64,000 nucleotides of DNA, from contig CADCSX010000023.1 in the NCBI GenBank assembly GCA_902805475.1, positions 992,001 through 1,056,000 on the forward strand. The letters run 5' to 3'. Both the position numbers and the translations under genes were made by a program. Below are positions 1 through 12,017 of this stretch, piece by piece; the first letter of the stretch is position 1; every line of letters begins with the position of its first letter. This DNA comes from Entonaema liquescens (taxonomy: Eukaryota > Ascomycota > Sordariomycetes > Xylariales > Xylariaceae). The notes under the pieces are model-generated. The model did no database searches, was not told the DNA's origin, and saw only the letters and a program-made list of their open reading frames with translations.

Positions 1-200
1 GCAAGGCCAAGAAGGGGTCTACTAAGACGGATAGCGACGGCTCGAAGCCGACGGTGGAGCCCAAGGACGGGGAGAACTACATCAAGTTCGGAGAAGACGG
101 CAAGGGCCCGTCGGCAGAGGAGATCGAGGAGCTGATCAAGCGCTTCTCTAAGGAACAAGAGAAGAAGGAGGAGCCTAGGACAAAGCACGACGAGCTGTAA
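1..200 (+). CDS. ER-resident luminal protein, C-terminal fragment ending in HDEL
   Basis: The window opens inside a plus-strand reading frame (codons begin at position 3) that ends with the TAA at 198-200. The last residues are TKHDEL, the fungal ER retrieval signal bound by the Erd2 receptor, so the protein should reside in the ER lumen. The 65 visible residues are rich in Lys, Glu and Asp, with a predicted helical stretch (SAEEIEELIKRFSKEQEKKE) just before the tail. The catalytic or folding domain lies outside the window. Candidates include an Lhs1/GRP170-type Hsp70, an ER FKBP or a disulfide isomerase; nothing visible decides among them. The HDEL call is direct observation; the family is open. 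Confidence 0.8.
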   Translation, partial: KAKKGSTKTDSDGSKPTVEPKDGENYIKFGEDGKGPSAEEIEELIKRFSKEQEKKEEPRTKHDEL

Positions 201-1500
201 TAGAGGCGATAGATAGATATTGATGAATGTTACGATATAATTGGCGAGAGCCATTCTGAATAACATGTTTTTTTTCTCGCTGTGTTCTTGAGAGGTGGAC
301 AGGGTTGTTTAATGATATTTGGATATGGACATGCCCTTACGTCTAGTCGTATAGTTGAGTGTGTATAAGCTGGGTACCTTACAGCATTTCCTCTTACAGT
401 GTAGTGTGTAAGTGAAGCACCTAATGCATGTTTGTCTTTTCCGAGCATGAGTAAGTAGTCAGCCCAAATAGCTAGATACTACGTGTAGACATTTGATGCT
501 TGTATAACGAGACTCCACCCTTTTTAGCTGTAGTAGGCCGTCTGTCATCGTCATACGTAGTACGTGATGTTTTCCTATGCACGCATCAGGAAAAGACAAG
601 TACGAGATGGTCATTATCGGAAGAAGGGATACAAAGTTGAGCTAGTTTAGAATTCACTTTAGTTGTACATCCTATTCGATAGGTATTGAGCCTACCTAAG
701 CTCATATTGATATCATGAATCAATCTAACCATGCATTAGTTTGTATACCCTTAGATACATAGGTACGCTAGGACATACATAATATAAAAGACATAGGAAA
801 TTTAGAAGATAATTTGCAGCTAGTGTTTGTCTGTATGAAATACGAGCTTGATCTGTGATTCTGAATATATTACATGTAGGTACTTAAATTATGTACGTAT
901 GTAAGTACGCCCGTAGATTTAATTTATATAAATACGGAAGTTGCGCAAGATTACCTATACGGGTTCCACGGTCCTTCAATCGAAAGGCAGCTGCGGATAT
1001 CCGGCTTGGCAGGACCGTCTACGGCTGTAAATCTTTGTTATCTTCAGGTTTGAGGTTGTTTAAGGTTAGGGGGTCAACTGGGAGCAATCATCCACGACAC
1101 GCGCCTGCCACAGGGGTAGACCCAACTGCCACCTGCAGCTTTAGTGAAGCATCTCGTCACTTAGGTAACGCGTCTCAGTGAATGTACTTGCCTTGGTAGG
1201 TACCCTCTAGGTCGCGTACATTCAATGAAAGAACGGCAGTTGCCTAAGATATAATACAAAAAAAGTACCTTGTCGACCTTTACGAGCAAGGTACCCTATG
1301 TACTTAATCTTGAGGGTAGTTGCACCCGTTCACATCACGACACGCTCATTCCCAAACACCACCTCCCATTTCCTGGGTTACTCCTTTCAATAATTTTTTC
1401 ATCTCTCCTTTCTAATAAATATCCTCCTTCCCATTCTTCATCATTCCTTTCGCGGCACAAGAAGTTCTATCATCAAGATCACCAAAAAGGTTTCATCAAG
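201..1500. other. Intergenic region with no supported gene
   Basis: This stretch is AT-rich and broken by stops in all frames. A 96-codon open frame at 891-1181 has no recognisable domain. The last ~150 bases before the protease start are pyrimidine-rich and are probably its promoter and 5' leader. Confidence 0.6.
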
Positions 1501-2926
1501 ATGGCGAACTTCCCTAGTGTCCGCGTCGTGGTGATGCTTTGCCTCTCTTTTTTCACTACTGCTGTTTGGTCCCTGTCTCTTACTCCTAAGACTGGAAAGA
1601 CACTCTCTATTCCCCTATCCCACAATGCCGATGTCCCTCGCCATGGCCCGACTGATTACCTTCGAACCCTGAAGAAGTACAACATCGATGTTCCCGAGGG
1701 CTTGCAGCAGGTTGTTGATGCCCACAAAGCCACCAAGAGCAACAAGATCGTCGCAGGTGAACCTGGTAAGTTAACTAATGCTTAAAATTCCTAATATAAT
1801 TAGACAGTTATAACTAACAACGACATAGGAAGTTCTGCTCCGGCCGCCGCTCATGATGGTGATCTTCTCTGGCTCACTCCTGTCAGCATTGGTGACCCCC
1901 CTCAGCAACTCTACTTAGATCTTGACACTGGATCTTCTGACACGTACGTGTGCCATTATATACTTATCGTTCCTAGTAATGTTAGCAATGCACGCTGACA
2001 AACACTATAGCTGGATCTTCTCGACCGACACCAACAAGGCAGAAGTAGCTGGACAGACCCTTTGGGATCCCAGCAAGTCATCTTCGGCACAAAAGATCCA
2101 GAATTGTAGTTGGTCTATTATCTATGGCGACTTTTCTACCTCTGAGGGTATTTGTTACAAGGACACTCTCATACTTGGAAACCTCTCAATTCCCAATATG
2201 ACAATTGAGTCAGCTACGTCTGTGTCGACCATGTTTACTGATTCTGCAAACATGTCTGGTCTTGTTGGATTGGCCTGGCCTTCCATAGCTCAGATGTTAC
2301 CACCCCAGAAGACCCTTCTTGATCTTCTACCTGAGGTGCTAAGCCAACCTTTGTTCACGGTTGATCTGCGTCATAACAGCAGTGATGGTTCCTTCAACTT
2401 TGGATTCGTCGATGATACCCTACACACTTCGGATATCAAGTACATCGACGTGAACATTTCGGATGGTTACTGGGCTGTTCAACAGACGGGCTTCTCTATT
2501 GGCGGTTCAGATGTCAAGTACGAGTTCAGCGAGGCGCGAGACATCATTGTTGATACTGGTTCTACTCTATTCTTTGCTCCGGAGGAGGCGGTCAAGACAT
2601 ACTTCAACAGTGTCCCTGGAGCCAACTACTCATACACGGATTACGGATGGGTGATTCCCTGCAACTCTACCCCTCCCGACTTCGTTTACGAGCTTGGAGA
2701 TACACAGGGTAACAAGATTGCCGGCTCAGTGCCTGGAGCCTATTTTGTGTACGCCCACTCCACAAACGACTTGTGCTATGCCGGTCTGCAGTCCCTCAGC
2801 TCTTTTACCGATATGCCGAGCATCTTTGGCGACGTATTCCTCAAGAGCGGATTTGCAGTCTTCGACATTGCGAACAAGAGATTTGGTATGGCCCCGAAGC
2901 CTGTGGACACCAGTAATGATAAGTGA
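1501..2926 (+). CDS. Secreted pepsin-like aspartic protease (peptidase family A1)
   Basis: Three exons (1501-1765, 1829-1943, 2011-2926) separated by introns of 63 and 67 nt encode 431 residues. The ATG at 1501 opens a hydrophobic signal peptide (about residues 1-25), followed by a propeptide to about residue 95. Both catalytic motifs are present: DTGSS with Asp121 and DTGST with Asp308. The flap motif YGDFS is also present, as is a C-terminal Cys pair typical of the second lobe. No Ser/Thr-rich GPI tail follows, so the enzyme should be freely secreted and cleave proteins at acid pH, like aspergillopepsin or penicillopepsin. Upstream frame continues open to 1270 but without an ATG, and is taken as leader. 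The family call is firm; the substrate is unknown. Confidence 0.93.
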
Positions 2927-4760
2927 GGCTTGGATGCTCGGAATGAAGTTGATAATGGCGATGAATATATTCCAAAAAGGAAAAAAAAAAAGGGAGAATA
3001 GAGGATGATATGCCACTTTGCATTGTACGGATGGTACGAGAGCTGGTTCGCACTTAATTATTTTGCTTCCACTGTTGGGCAGCCTCCCCTACCCAACTTG
3101 GACTTTTCATGATGTCTACTTTTGCGTACCTACCTCGGTATGTATTCACTTTCCACCTCGATCGGTCAGATAGGCGAATAAGATAGCTGTGGCAATAATC
3201 CTGAAGCTGATTCCACAAATGACTTGTACTTCGCTTGTTCTTTTCCTCTAGCTAGAAATACCTAAAAATGTGGTATCGTCGTACCCAGAATTTTCGTATT
3301 TCGTAAACTTCTCTCGTCCTTCTCTAACTCTACTAATTCGTCTTCTTATTCTCTATTCAACTTTATGTGTAGCATACTGGTGGTTGTGGTGTTGCCAGGC
3401 TCTTGTAAAAGGAGGGGCTTACGCGGTTTTGTATTCAGCCCCGACACAGACACGAGGTTCTTGGCGTTGAAGAGAGGCCGGCAGATGCGTATGTTCGTAC
3501 GTGGTGTAATTTGGGGTTTGCACAGATGGATAGACGATCGATGACGGCAGAAAAGCTCGGGTATGGGCGCGGCATATATATTTACCTGAGCGGCGCTGCT
3601 TACACTATGTTACTCCCTTCTTTTGCCATCTTCTTTAGTTAACTATTTCGTCGGTTGGTTTGTCTTAAATATGAGTTGAGTCTTCTTGCTGAGGTAAAGT
3701 TAGTGTAACTTGGAAGTCATTATCGCTTTCTAGCTGGGTGATCAGATATATATGTGGACCTGAGTTGGTATTAAAACAATTCATTACGATTACTATTATC
3801 TACCCTTTTTACTGCAAGGTCGTCGATGTATAATATCTCAGCACCCGGGGACGAGCACGGTATGAGTTTGAGTGAGATGCATTAGATGTGCTTCCTTGAA
3901 CGGGGGGATAAAAAGAAGTATCTATATACAAATAACAAAACCCCATCTACTAAGGCTACTAGTAACTTAAGCTGATGAGATACGCATATGCATTGTTTGC
4001 ATCCATAGTCCATTCATGACGGCCTCGGGGGGCCCGCTTTCGGAGCCGTTGTTGTTCAAGAAACATGTAAAATCCTATGCCATGCTAAAATGCTGAGTGA
4101 GATGAGCGTTTCGAAGCACGCTCCGTCTGTCTGTTTGACTGTTAACTATCAGGGACTCAACCCCTCTACTTCATTTCGCCCCTAAAGTGCGGCCGCCTGC
4201 TCCTACTCATTCATGATGCTACTTTAAAAAAAGGTGGGGGTGATCCTAAGATTGATTGAAAAAACTGGTCGAGAAAATGAAGATGGACGCCTTCAACGCC
4301 AGACGGACACAAAAAAAAGATAATGTCGTCACGTCTTTTCTCTAAACGAGGGGATATCTTAAGGGTTATGTTGCAAAATTCGGGTTCGTGAGACTAGGAA
4401 AACGGGCGGTTTCTCGTTCGCCTCCCCTTCGTTTGCTGACGAGAAAAAACTTGAATGGTCCAAGGTTCGCTTGCGGTCGGATCCCCAGAACAGGGAGCAA
4501 GGATTAGTTTCATCCGGGGTACGCGTATCCAAGTTACTCCAAACTGAGGTGATCTGAACTCTTGTCCAAGTTCGGTTCTGTCGGAATCGATCGTGGAACT
4601 TCGTTCATTAGGCATATGGGATCTCCTTCGACTCTCCGCTGGATAGGGTAAATGCGAAACTCGATAAAAGCCAAAAGCGATACAAAAAATTCAACTCGTG
4701 CCGGGTTAAAAGGGGGAGGGCGCAGGCTTAAAAAAGGTGTTGAAATGCAGTTATGCCGAT
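2927..4760. other. Intergenic region with no supported gene
   Basis: No conserved coding signal is visible on either strand. Short open frames (for example 3270-3470 and 4394-4615) have no recognisable domain. The region holds the 3' flanks of the protease and of the convergent minus-strand gene ending at 4761. Confidence 0.6.
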
Positions 4761-5560
4761 TTAGTTGTCGCGGTCACCATCTTTAGAAACGTAGACATAG
4801 TCAGTAAAAGTCCGAGAACTGGAGCCGCCGTCACGAGAGGAGCTATGTGTCACAAGTACGTATTCACCTTCGCTGGCTGTGGGGGTCGGAGGCATAGCTC
4901 CTCCATGTGCAGGTGCTTGCTGTACCTGTTTTGCAGTTCCTGGTCGGGACCTCTGTTGTGCGAGATCCTTCTCGGTAGGTGCAGCCTTGCCGAGCGCATC
5001 GCTGGCGGCTTGCCGTTGAGACCGCGGGCTCGCACTGTCGGCAGCTCCCGGGTTTTGCTTCTTTAGACGTTCTTCCATTTCCTTGATTCTGGCTTCGAGA
5101 GCCTCTAATTCGGTCTGACCACTGTTGACTTGCTGTTTTCTAATCATGGAGAAACCCAGTATTAGTCGCCGTTGGTCAGGGGCGCGTAGTAAGAGAACTT
5201 GTCTCTAGAGGGTAGGGGGACTTGGCATGGGCCATACCGCTTGTCAATTTGTTCGTCTAAGTCGGCAAGGCTGTTTTCAATCCGAAAGATATCCATCAGC
5301 TCTTGACTGAAAGATCGAGCAATTGTGCTACATGGAAGAGGTCGTGTTAGCTTTACCGTGACTTAAAAGGTCTTCTTTTTGCTTTTCAGTAACGCCTTCC
5401 CGTCTGCCAGCAACGGCGACTACGGAGAGCAAAAGCAATTAAGGGTAACCAGCTGGGAAACTCACGATTGAGGTCGGCGGCCATTGGGTTGCCAGTCGCG
5501 GTCGAGTTCCTCGTCGGTAGGGTTCATGTTGGGCAAGAAGTTTACGTTGTCGTCGTACAT
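4761..5560 (-). CDS. Small conserved-looking coiled-coil protein, function unknown
   Basis: I assemble four exons on the minus strand: 5560-5466, 5403-5357, 5301-5238 and 5139-4761, with introns of 62, 55 and 98 nt. All phases agree and give 194 residues starting MYDDNVNFLPNMNPTDEEL. Residues about 33-95 are a charged heptad-like coiled coil (for example ELEALEARIKEMEERLKKQ). The C-terminal half is low in complexity (Gln, Ala, Ser, Pro) and ends with a Tyr/Ser-rich segment. The ATG at 5560 was preferred over one at 5484, which would need a shorter 46-nt first intron. I do not recognise the family. No signal peptide or membrane segment is visible, so a cytosolic or nuclear scaffold role is only a guess. 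Confidence 0.65.
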
Positions 5561-8299
5561 AAGAGTGGGAGGAAAAAAAAGGAAGATGGTGTAAAATCGC
5601 AGAAGTCGTCCAGCTCAGAGGTGCAGAAGTGCTGGGGGCGGGAGGAGGAGCTGGAGCTGGGTGGTATTATTATTGATAAAGTATTGGAGTTGGCTTTTGG
5701 CGGTGGGGGAATGAAAGGCGGGTCGCAGAAAAAAATCGGGACATAGGCTGGTAAAAAGTGCCCTGACTTGCTCAGCGCTTCATGGATGTTAGTATGGATG
5801 TTTAGTGTTAGTGTGTTAGTGGGCTTAAAAGGGACCGAATAAGACGAATAGCGAATAAAAAAAAGGGGGGTCAGGCGAACAGGTGGAACTCGAGCCTCGC
5901 GGTACCTGATTTATACTATGTACCACCTGTCATGTCCTGGGGACTCTGGGCTGGTCCTGCCTTGTCTCACTGTTTCGCTGTCTTGCATTTGCACTTGCAC
6001 TTCCGGAAAGGTAAGCTCGACTCGACTGAAACACTTCCGCATAAGAACTAATCAAGGTCGCTACGCCCGGAATAGGCGATAGTAATTTAGTGGCTTGTAA
6101 GGGAAACGTAAGTGATACTTACAACGGTTAGGTTAGTTGCTGAGTTTTTTTGGTATAACGTTAAGTCAGAATTCGGCTATGTAAGCTAAGTTACCTATCC
6201 CTTAACCCTAGAACTGATGAAGAATCAATACATTTGGTTATTATATTTTATATTATTATCTTTGGTTGACTTGCCGTTCGATGGAAGAGGCAGATTTTTG
6301 TATCTGCTTCTGCACCTGGCTAATAATTACACTTCTTGGCGTCCTAAGCTGCTTTTTAGGATGATCTCAGGACGATCTCATCATTAGACCAGACGGTCCA
6401 TGTATCCGAATTCAACAGCGATGATCCAAATCAACTAGTTTTAACACAAACCAAAGTGTCATTATTTAGGTCTGCTACAACCCATCAAACTACTCGTGTA
6501 ATTCGTATTATTTTACTTCATCATGCAATCCAAACTCTCCCCACGGAATACGGATGTTATTTGACCTTAGATTGACGATGAAGTGATGATAGCTTGCATA
6601 AGATTGTATGCGTATTGACATGTAATGTACATAAAATTGCCTGTGCGAATGGGGTTCAAGGTTGCGCATGAAATACTTGAAATGCACCCTATCAAATCAT
6701 CGATCTAATAATACGACTCTGACCTATTCTAGCAACGTTCCTGAATTACTTTCCCTACAGAGTTACTTACGAACTTGCGAACTGGCTTGGGATAACTAGG
6801 TACTTAATCTCCCTTGCTTTTATGCACGTCGTAAATGTTCGAACTTCGGTCCCCCTTATTCTTGCAGAATTGTTCTATGTAAGGTAACATTATTCGAACG
6901 CTCCATCGAAACCGAACCTCGTAGTGGGTGGATTTACTCATTTGTATAATAATGTGTAGGCACATATATGTGGATGCTTAGACACGCGGGAAGCCGAACT
7001 ATTAGTTAGTTTAGTTAGTTTAGTTACGTAGCTTAATTGTCTAGACGTAGTAGTGTTGCTTTTTCTTTCCCAAAGCTGGTCCCTTCATATTATATTTTCT
7101 TCAACAGGTTAGACGTCTTTTAGTTCTAGATTTATTCGATAAGTCTTATGGGGACTCTCATAACGTCTCCGGATGGTCAGGCATACTTACCTCGAGAGCA
7201 ACTAGTGCCTAATCATCCGTACAAATATATTATATTTAGTACCTATTCTCTAACCATATCTCAAGTCCTTATGACATCAACTAGTCTACGGTTGCCTATC
7301 TTCCATCCTGGCTGAGTTGAGCTGGGCACGTGCGCAGAAAATATCGCGTGTCTTGCTCACATGTGAAATTTAAAGGATTGAATTGTCACGTCATCTAATA
7401 AGATAAATATCTCGATGTTAGTTAGTAGTCATAGGAAATTGTGACCTTTAAAGAGATTAGACGTAATGACCCGTTGGCGTTGACTGGTATGTGGGATACC
7501 CTTGCTATTCGGTCAGTTGCTTCTTAGCAATTACATGTACGTAGTATGTTAGGCAGAAAAACGCGTTATGGATTCGAAATAATTATCTGCACTACACATA
7601 TCACATATGCAAGTAAGAAGGAGATACCTGGTAAAGCTGCGCAACAAGTTATAAATAGAATGAACTTTAATATGAAGAAGTCGAGATCGAACCTTCTTAT
7701 TAGGCAGATATGAGATATGAGGTACATTAATTAGGTAGTAACCGCACATACACATACGGGTACAAGGTACGATACGGAACCTTAAACTCTTTAGCTGCTA
7801 GCACTTAGGTTAGTTCCGTAAAACAGTAGAAAAGCACGGACCTTATGCACTAACAGGAACGTTTGGGCCTATGAATCCCCCAGATTCCGCATTCCCAACC
7901 CGCTCCAACCATCAATCTGGCAACATTCGCCGATCCATCACACGAATCATACACCACCGTGGCCTTGCGACCTTGCGGTTTACTGAATATACTTATTTTA
8001 ATCACGTGATTCGTTACCAACGACAAGGAACCGTGAAAAATATTCATCGCGAATAGCCTCATCTAAAACCGGCCTTAATAGTAGCCGTTCCGCCATTAAA
8101 GTGGTCGGAGTAGTCTTAACGGACTTCTACGACCCTTGGAAACTCTTATCGTACGCGTCATTATCGTGTTTTCCCCGTCGGAGCGGCCCAACAAGGGTGT
8201 ATTTAGGCTTGCTGACCGTGAGACTAGATCGTGGCGCCGATTCATCTACTACAGCGACGCGACGGTCCCCTCGACTACGGCCGAGGTGGATTCTGGGGC
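5561..8299. other. Long intergenic region with no supported gene
   Basis: About 2.7 kb without a credible coding frame. It has many short TAGTTAGTTTAG-like runs near 7000-7030. The last ~200 bases carry the promoter and leader of the bromodomain gene. Short open frames here lack ATG starts or any recognisable domain. Confidence 0.6.
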
Positions 8300-11200
8300 A
8301 TGAATCAGAACTCGATTGCATATACACCCCTCGAAGCATTTGCTTTATTCCAAGAGCTCAAGAGGAACTTCCAAAACGGTCTGGTTATCGGTACCTTCAG
8401 TCGCGTTTCCGAGACGCTCAAGAAAACACCCTTGATATTCGAACAAGACGAATTTGATGCCGATCGACTAAGCCCCGAATCCCTCCAGGGCTTTGCCCTA
8501 CAACTGCTCAGGGAGGAACGGAAGGAGGAGAGAAGACGGGAGGCCGAAGCCGTTATAGAGAAAAATAATGCTGGATTATCACCCAACTCTAGAAAAAGAA
8601 AGCTTCAAAGCCCTCCTCTATCTACTTTCCAGGAAGCCCTAGAGCAGACGGATAAGCTTCCGAACTTGGTAGAAAAGCTTTATATACGATTTCGGGAGGG
8701 TCTAATCAGGGAGATCAGAGAGGATGAAAGACGATTTGATGAACTTCAACGCGAGATTGCTGAGATCGAAAGGGGAGAGTGGGATAACAGGCTTGTCCAG
8801 GAGAAACATACGGGTCCGCCGGCGAGTAATGGGGTCCCAGTTGCCAGCGACCCATCACCTACGGCATCAACAGCCCAGGTAGCACCGACGGCAACACCAG
8901 CGCCGCCAGTTCAGATACCGGGGCACACGCCAACGTTAACGCCAGTATCGACACAAGCACCGACGCCAGCGCCAACGGCAATACCGACGCCAATTCCAGT
9001 CCCTTCTAAGGTCCACGATTACGGCAGGAAAATCGAGCCGCCGCATACTCCTCAGCCACCTCAAGATAGGAAACCAGTGCACCAAGTTCCTCCATCACAG
9101 CCCCCACCTGCTCGTCCTTCAAGTGAAACACGCCATATTATCCCTGATAATAGGCCACAAGAACTAGGGCGCCCAATAAGTAACACCGCACCAGTTTTAC
9201 AGCACCCGCAAGCTATTCAAGAGTATACTGCACGGCCAGGTTCTGCAACGCCTCAGCCACCCGTTGTTGATGGCCTTCAACGACCTGAAGGTGTCTCTAG
9301 AGGCCGAAGTCCTGCACCTATACAAACTAATCAATCCCATCCTCCTACTTCTACTCCTGCGCCTGCATTAAAATGGGAACCTCCGTACCAACCTCCTCAC
9401 CAATCTTCTCCTCAACCTCCGTTTCAATCTTCTTACCAACCGCCCCAGCCACCGACACAACACCAACAAATTCACCAGCCTCATCCGACTCACCAGACTC
9501 CTGTTCCGTCTCCTCGGCTCCCCTATGGCACAGGTGTGACTAGGCCTCCAACATATCCCCAGGCCCCAACCGGCCTTCCCCAGTTCCCCCCAAATTATGC
9601 AGGCGGTAGGCAGACTCCGGGGCAGTATGGTCAAGCACCTCGACCTTCGACGCAAGGATCTGCGCCAGCATCTCCCTCAGTGCTTCTACCACCACAGAAT
9701 GCGGGTCAGATACCACCATCTCTCCAATCATTACCTTTGAATGCAACACCAGACGGCGCAGGACAGCAGGTACCGCAGCGGCGTCCGGCTTCCGTCCCTA
9801 GGGTAGACTCCCCAGGTCCCAATATAGGACCTGGTCCCTTTGCTCAGCATCAAAGTTCGCACGTGCAAACCCAAAGTCAAACACCCGTCCGACCACCTGC
9901 TGCGCTATCAGAACCGCACTCAGCTGCAACACCATCCAAGCCTCCCGTGCCGCCGGCTCAATGGTCGCCGGCGCCTAGTCCGGCCCGGCCTTCATATTCT
10001 CCACAAACTCCCGTCCAAGCACCATCGGCGGCACAGGTACCACCAGCACCACCGACATCTCAACAGGGTCTATCGCAACCACCTTCAATATCATATAGCT
10101 CACCGTATAACCAACAAACCCAACCAACTCGGCATGCTGGCACTACTAATTCTACTCAACGCCCACACGTACCTCCGCTACAGACCCCCGCGACGGTATC
10201 TCAATCTACGCATCCCCTGTCGGCAACGCAAGCGCATACGCCAGTAGCCGTTTCCCCTCATATTATTAGGGGACATGGGACTAAGTGGACATCAACCCCT
10301 ACGCCTGCCACACCTCGCGTAGATGACGTGACTAGTTATTTTGATATTCAGAGTCCGGTTTATGAGCCAATTAGCCCACGTCCTCAGTCGGCTCAGTTAC
10401 CGAAGACCTCTCCCGAGCAGAACGGGAAAAAGGATATGCGGAAGCCTATACAAAAGCCCGACGTAACGCCTAGTCGGCCTAGAGGCCGGCCACGCATCAC
10501 GCAGAAAACGCCTCTGACGCAATCAGAGGAGGCCCCAGTGGAGCCAGATACCTCGGGAAGTAATATTAAAAATGAGGAAGCGACGCCTCAGGCTCTCGAA
10601 GATATTGGTCACGCAACAGCAGCAGATGAGAGTGTTGTTGCGCAGGATCAGTCTATTCCAGGCCAGCCGTCCAACAAACGGAAACGCCAAGAGAGTCCTC
10701 CAAACCGAGCCCCTCCAACACCGGCTACGCATGTTTTATGGACACGCTCGTTCAATAAAATAAGTCAATCTGCATTGGATCAAATCATCAGCCACCGCCA
10801 TGCTAACATGTTTGCGCATCCTGTGAAACCGAGAACGGCACCGGGATATTTCGAAATCGTGCTCCGGCCGCAGGATCTCAAAGGCATTCAGAAGGCGATT
10901 ACGGCAGGGTCAAAAGCGGCGTCAATAGCTGTGGCCACAATGCCTGATATCGATCCAAGCGCAACAAATGTCTGGCTTCCTATGTCAGTGGATCTAGTTC
11001 CGCCACGGGGTATAATAAATATTGCGCAATTGGAGAGAGAGTTAGTTCACATGTTTGCAAATGCTATCATGTACAACCCAGACCCCTATCGTGGGTTTGG
11101 GCCTTCGTTCCTGAAATCGAATCGAAGAGCTAGTTTAGAAGGCGACGGGGAAGACTATCGGGGTTACGAAGTAGATGAGAATGGCGTGGTAAAAGATACT

Positions 11201-11398
11201 CGTAGTATGTTTGGTGAGGTTGAGAAGTTACTAAGCGACCTCCGGAACGAGGTAGAACGTAACGCACCCCCACCGACGGGGGTGCCGCCGTCGGCAAGCC
11301 GTAGCATGAGTGTGGCAGGTGGGGAGACGAACACAACTGAGGATGATGCCGATGAGCTAGCAGGAGATACCAGTAAAAGGAGAAGAATTAGGGGCTGA
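8300..11398 (+). CDS. Bromodomain protein, probable NuA4 acetyltransferase subunit (BRD8/Bdc1-like)
   Basis: A single uninterrupted exon encodes 1032 residues from the first in-frame ATG at 8300 (MNQNSIAYTPLEAFALFQ). The open frame extends upstream to 8231 but only with GTG. Residues about 125-168 form a charged helix ending RGEWDNRL, closely like the coiled segment of human BRD8 that docks in NuA4/TIP60. Residues about 170-715 are a Pro/Gln/Ser/Thr-rich disordered region. A bromodomain follows from about 811 to 930, with the acetyl-lysine-contacting Asn in AIMYNPDPYRG (about Asn926) and a long insertion between its helices. The C-terminus ends in a basic KRRRIRG patch. Inferred role: reading acetylated histones for NuA4 in the nucleus, as S. 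pombe Bdc1 does. Family assignment is from remembered similarity. Confidence 0.82.
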   Translation: MNQNSIAYTPLEAFALFQELKRNFQNGLVIGTFSRVSETLKKTPLIFEQDEFDADRLSPESLQGFALQLLREERKEERRREAEAVIEKNNAGLSPNSRKRKLQSPPLSTFQEALEQTDKLPNLVEKLYIRFREGLIREIREDERRFDELQREIAEIERGEWDNRLVQEKHTGPPASNGVPVASDPSPTASTAQVAPTATPAPPVQIPGHTPTLTPVSTQAPTPAPTAIPTPIPVPSKVHDYGRKIEPPHTPQPPQDRKPVHQVPPSQPPPARPSSETRHIIPDNRPQELGRPISNTAPVLQHPQAIQEYTARPGSATPQPPVVDGLQRPEGVSRGRSPAPIQTNQSHPPTSTPAPALKWEPPYQPPHQSSPQPPFQSSYQPPQPPTQHQQIHQPHPTHQTPVPSPRLPYGTGVTRPPTYPQAPTGLPQFPPNYAGGRQTPGQYGQAPRPSTQGSAPASPSVLLPPQNAGQIPPSLQSLPLNATPDGAGQQVPQRRPASVPRVDSPGPNIGPGPFAQHQSSHVQTQSQTPVRPPAALSEPHSAATPSKPPVPPAQWSPAPSPARPSYSPQTPVQAPSAAQVPPAPPTSQQGLSQPPSISYSSPYNQQTQPTRHAGTTNSTQRPHVPPLQTPATVSQSTHPLSATQAHTPVAVSPHIIRGHGTKWTSTPTPATPRVDDVTSYFDIQSPVYEPISPRPQSAQLPKTSPEQNGKKDMRKPIQKPDVTPSRPRGRPRITQKTPLTQSEEAPVEPDTSGSNIKNEEATPQALEDIGHATAADESVVAQDQSIPGQPSNKRKRQESPPNRAPPTPATHVLWTRSFNKISQSALDQIISHRHANMFAHPVKPRTAPGYFEIVLRPQDLKGIQKAITAGSKAASIAVATMPDIDPSATNVWLPMSVDLVPPRGIINIAQLERELVHMFANAIMYNPDPYRGFGPSFLKSNRRASLEGDGEDYRGYEVDENGVVKDTRSMFGEVEKLLSDLRNEVERNAPPPTGVPPSASRSMSVAGGETNTTEDDADELAGDTSKRRRIRG

Positions 11399-12017
11399 GC
11401 GGTAGCCTCAGCAAATATAACACTCTGATTCGAGTGGTATTAGCAATTTAGCTGATGACCTATCCTTCAAGGACAAGTCCGTTCTAATGAAAATATGCAC
11501 CAAGGTCAAGATTCAATTATGAATTTGGTTATGGATGAACAACTCTGATCAGCAGTTTTTGGACTATACGTGTAGTATATGTGCGTGCATTCTATAAGCA
11601 CTTATAACGAGCAGCGGCCTCCTTACTTGGTAAGTACCTTGGTGTAGTTGCGTACATGTAATGTATACCTACCTAGGTAGGTATAGGTACTTAGACATAT
11701 GCACGGGCCAAAATAAAGTGGACCCACATATGCGCGCACTTAAGCAGCAGGTACATTATTTGATTTTCCAGTATCTACATAGCTGAGCAATGACGACTAT
11801 TATTTTGATGAGAAATACGAATCCTACCATATAACTCTCCTAATGCATTGAAGATGCTCATACCTTTCACTACTCTTCTTTTCTAAAATTCACTTCAAAT
11901 CCTGTTTCTGGTTTGGTGTTATACATCTCATTTTGTTGGTACTTCATCAATACTTTTTAGTACTACCTAAGGTATCACAAGTCGAGTCGCGTTTTTAACG
12001 CGTCAACTGACTAAGCG
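11399..12017. other. Intergenic region between two head-to-tail genes
   Basis: No coding frame is seen. It contains a palindromic TACCTACCTAGGTAGGTA at 11667-11684, one of many ACCTAGGT-centred motifs in the intergenic DNA of this window. The pyrimidine-rich stretch 11870-12000 is likely the leader of the AT-hook gene. Confidence 0.6.

Noticed and set aside
5482..5484. ATG at 5484 as the start of the small coiled-coil gene
   Set aside because: It needs a 46-nt first intron and discards an upstream protein-like segment (MYDDNVNFLPNMNPTDEEL) that joins in phase with a 62-nt intron.
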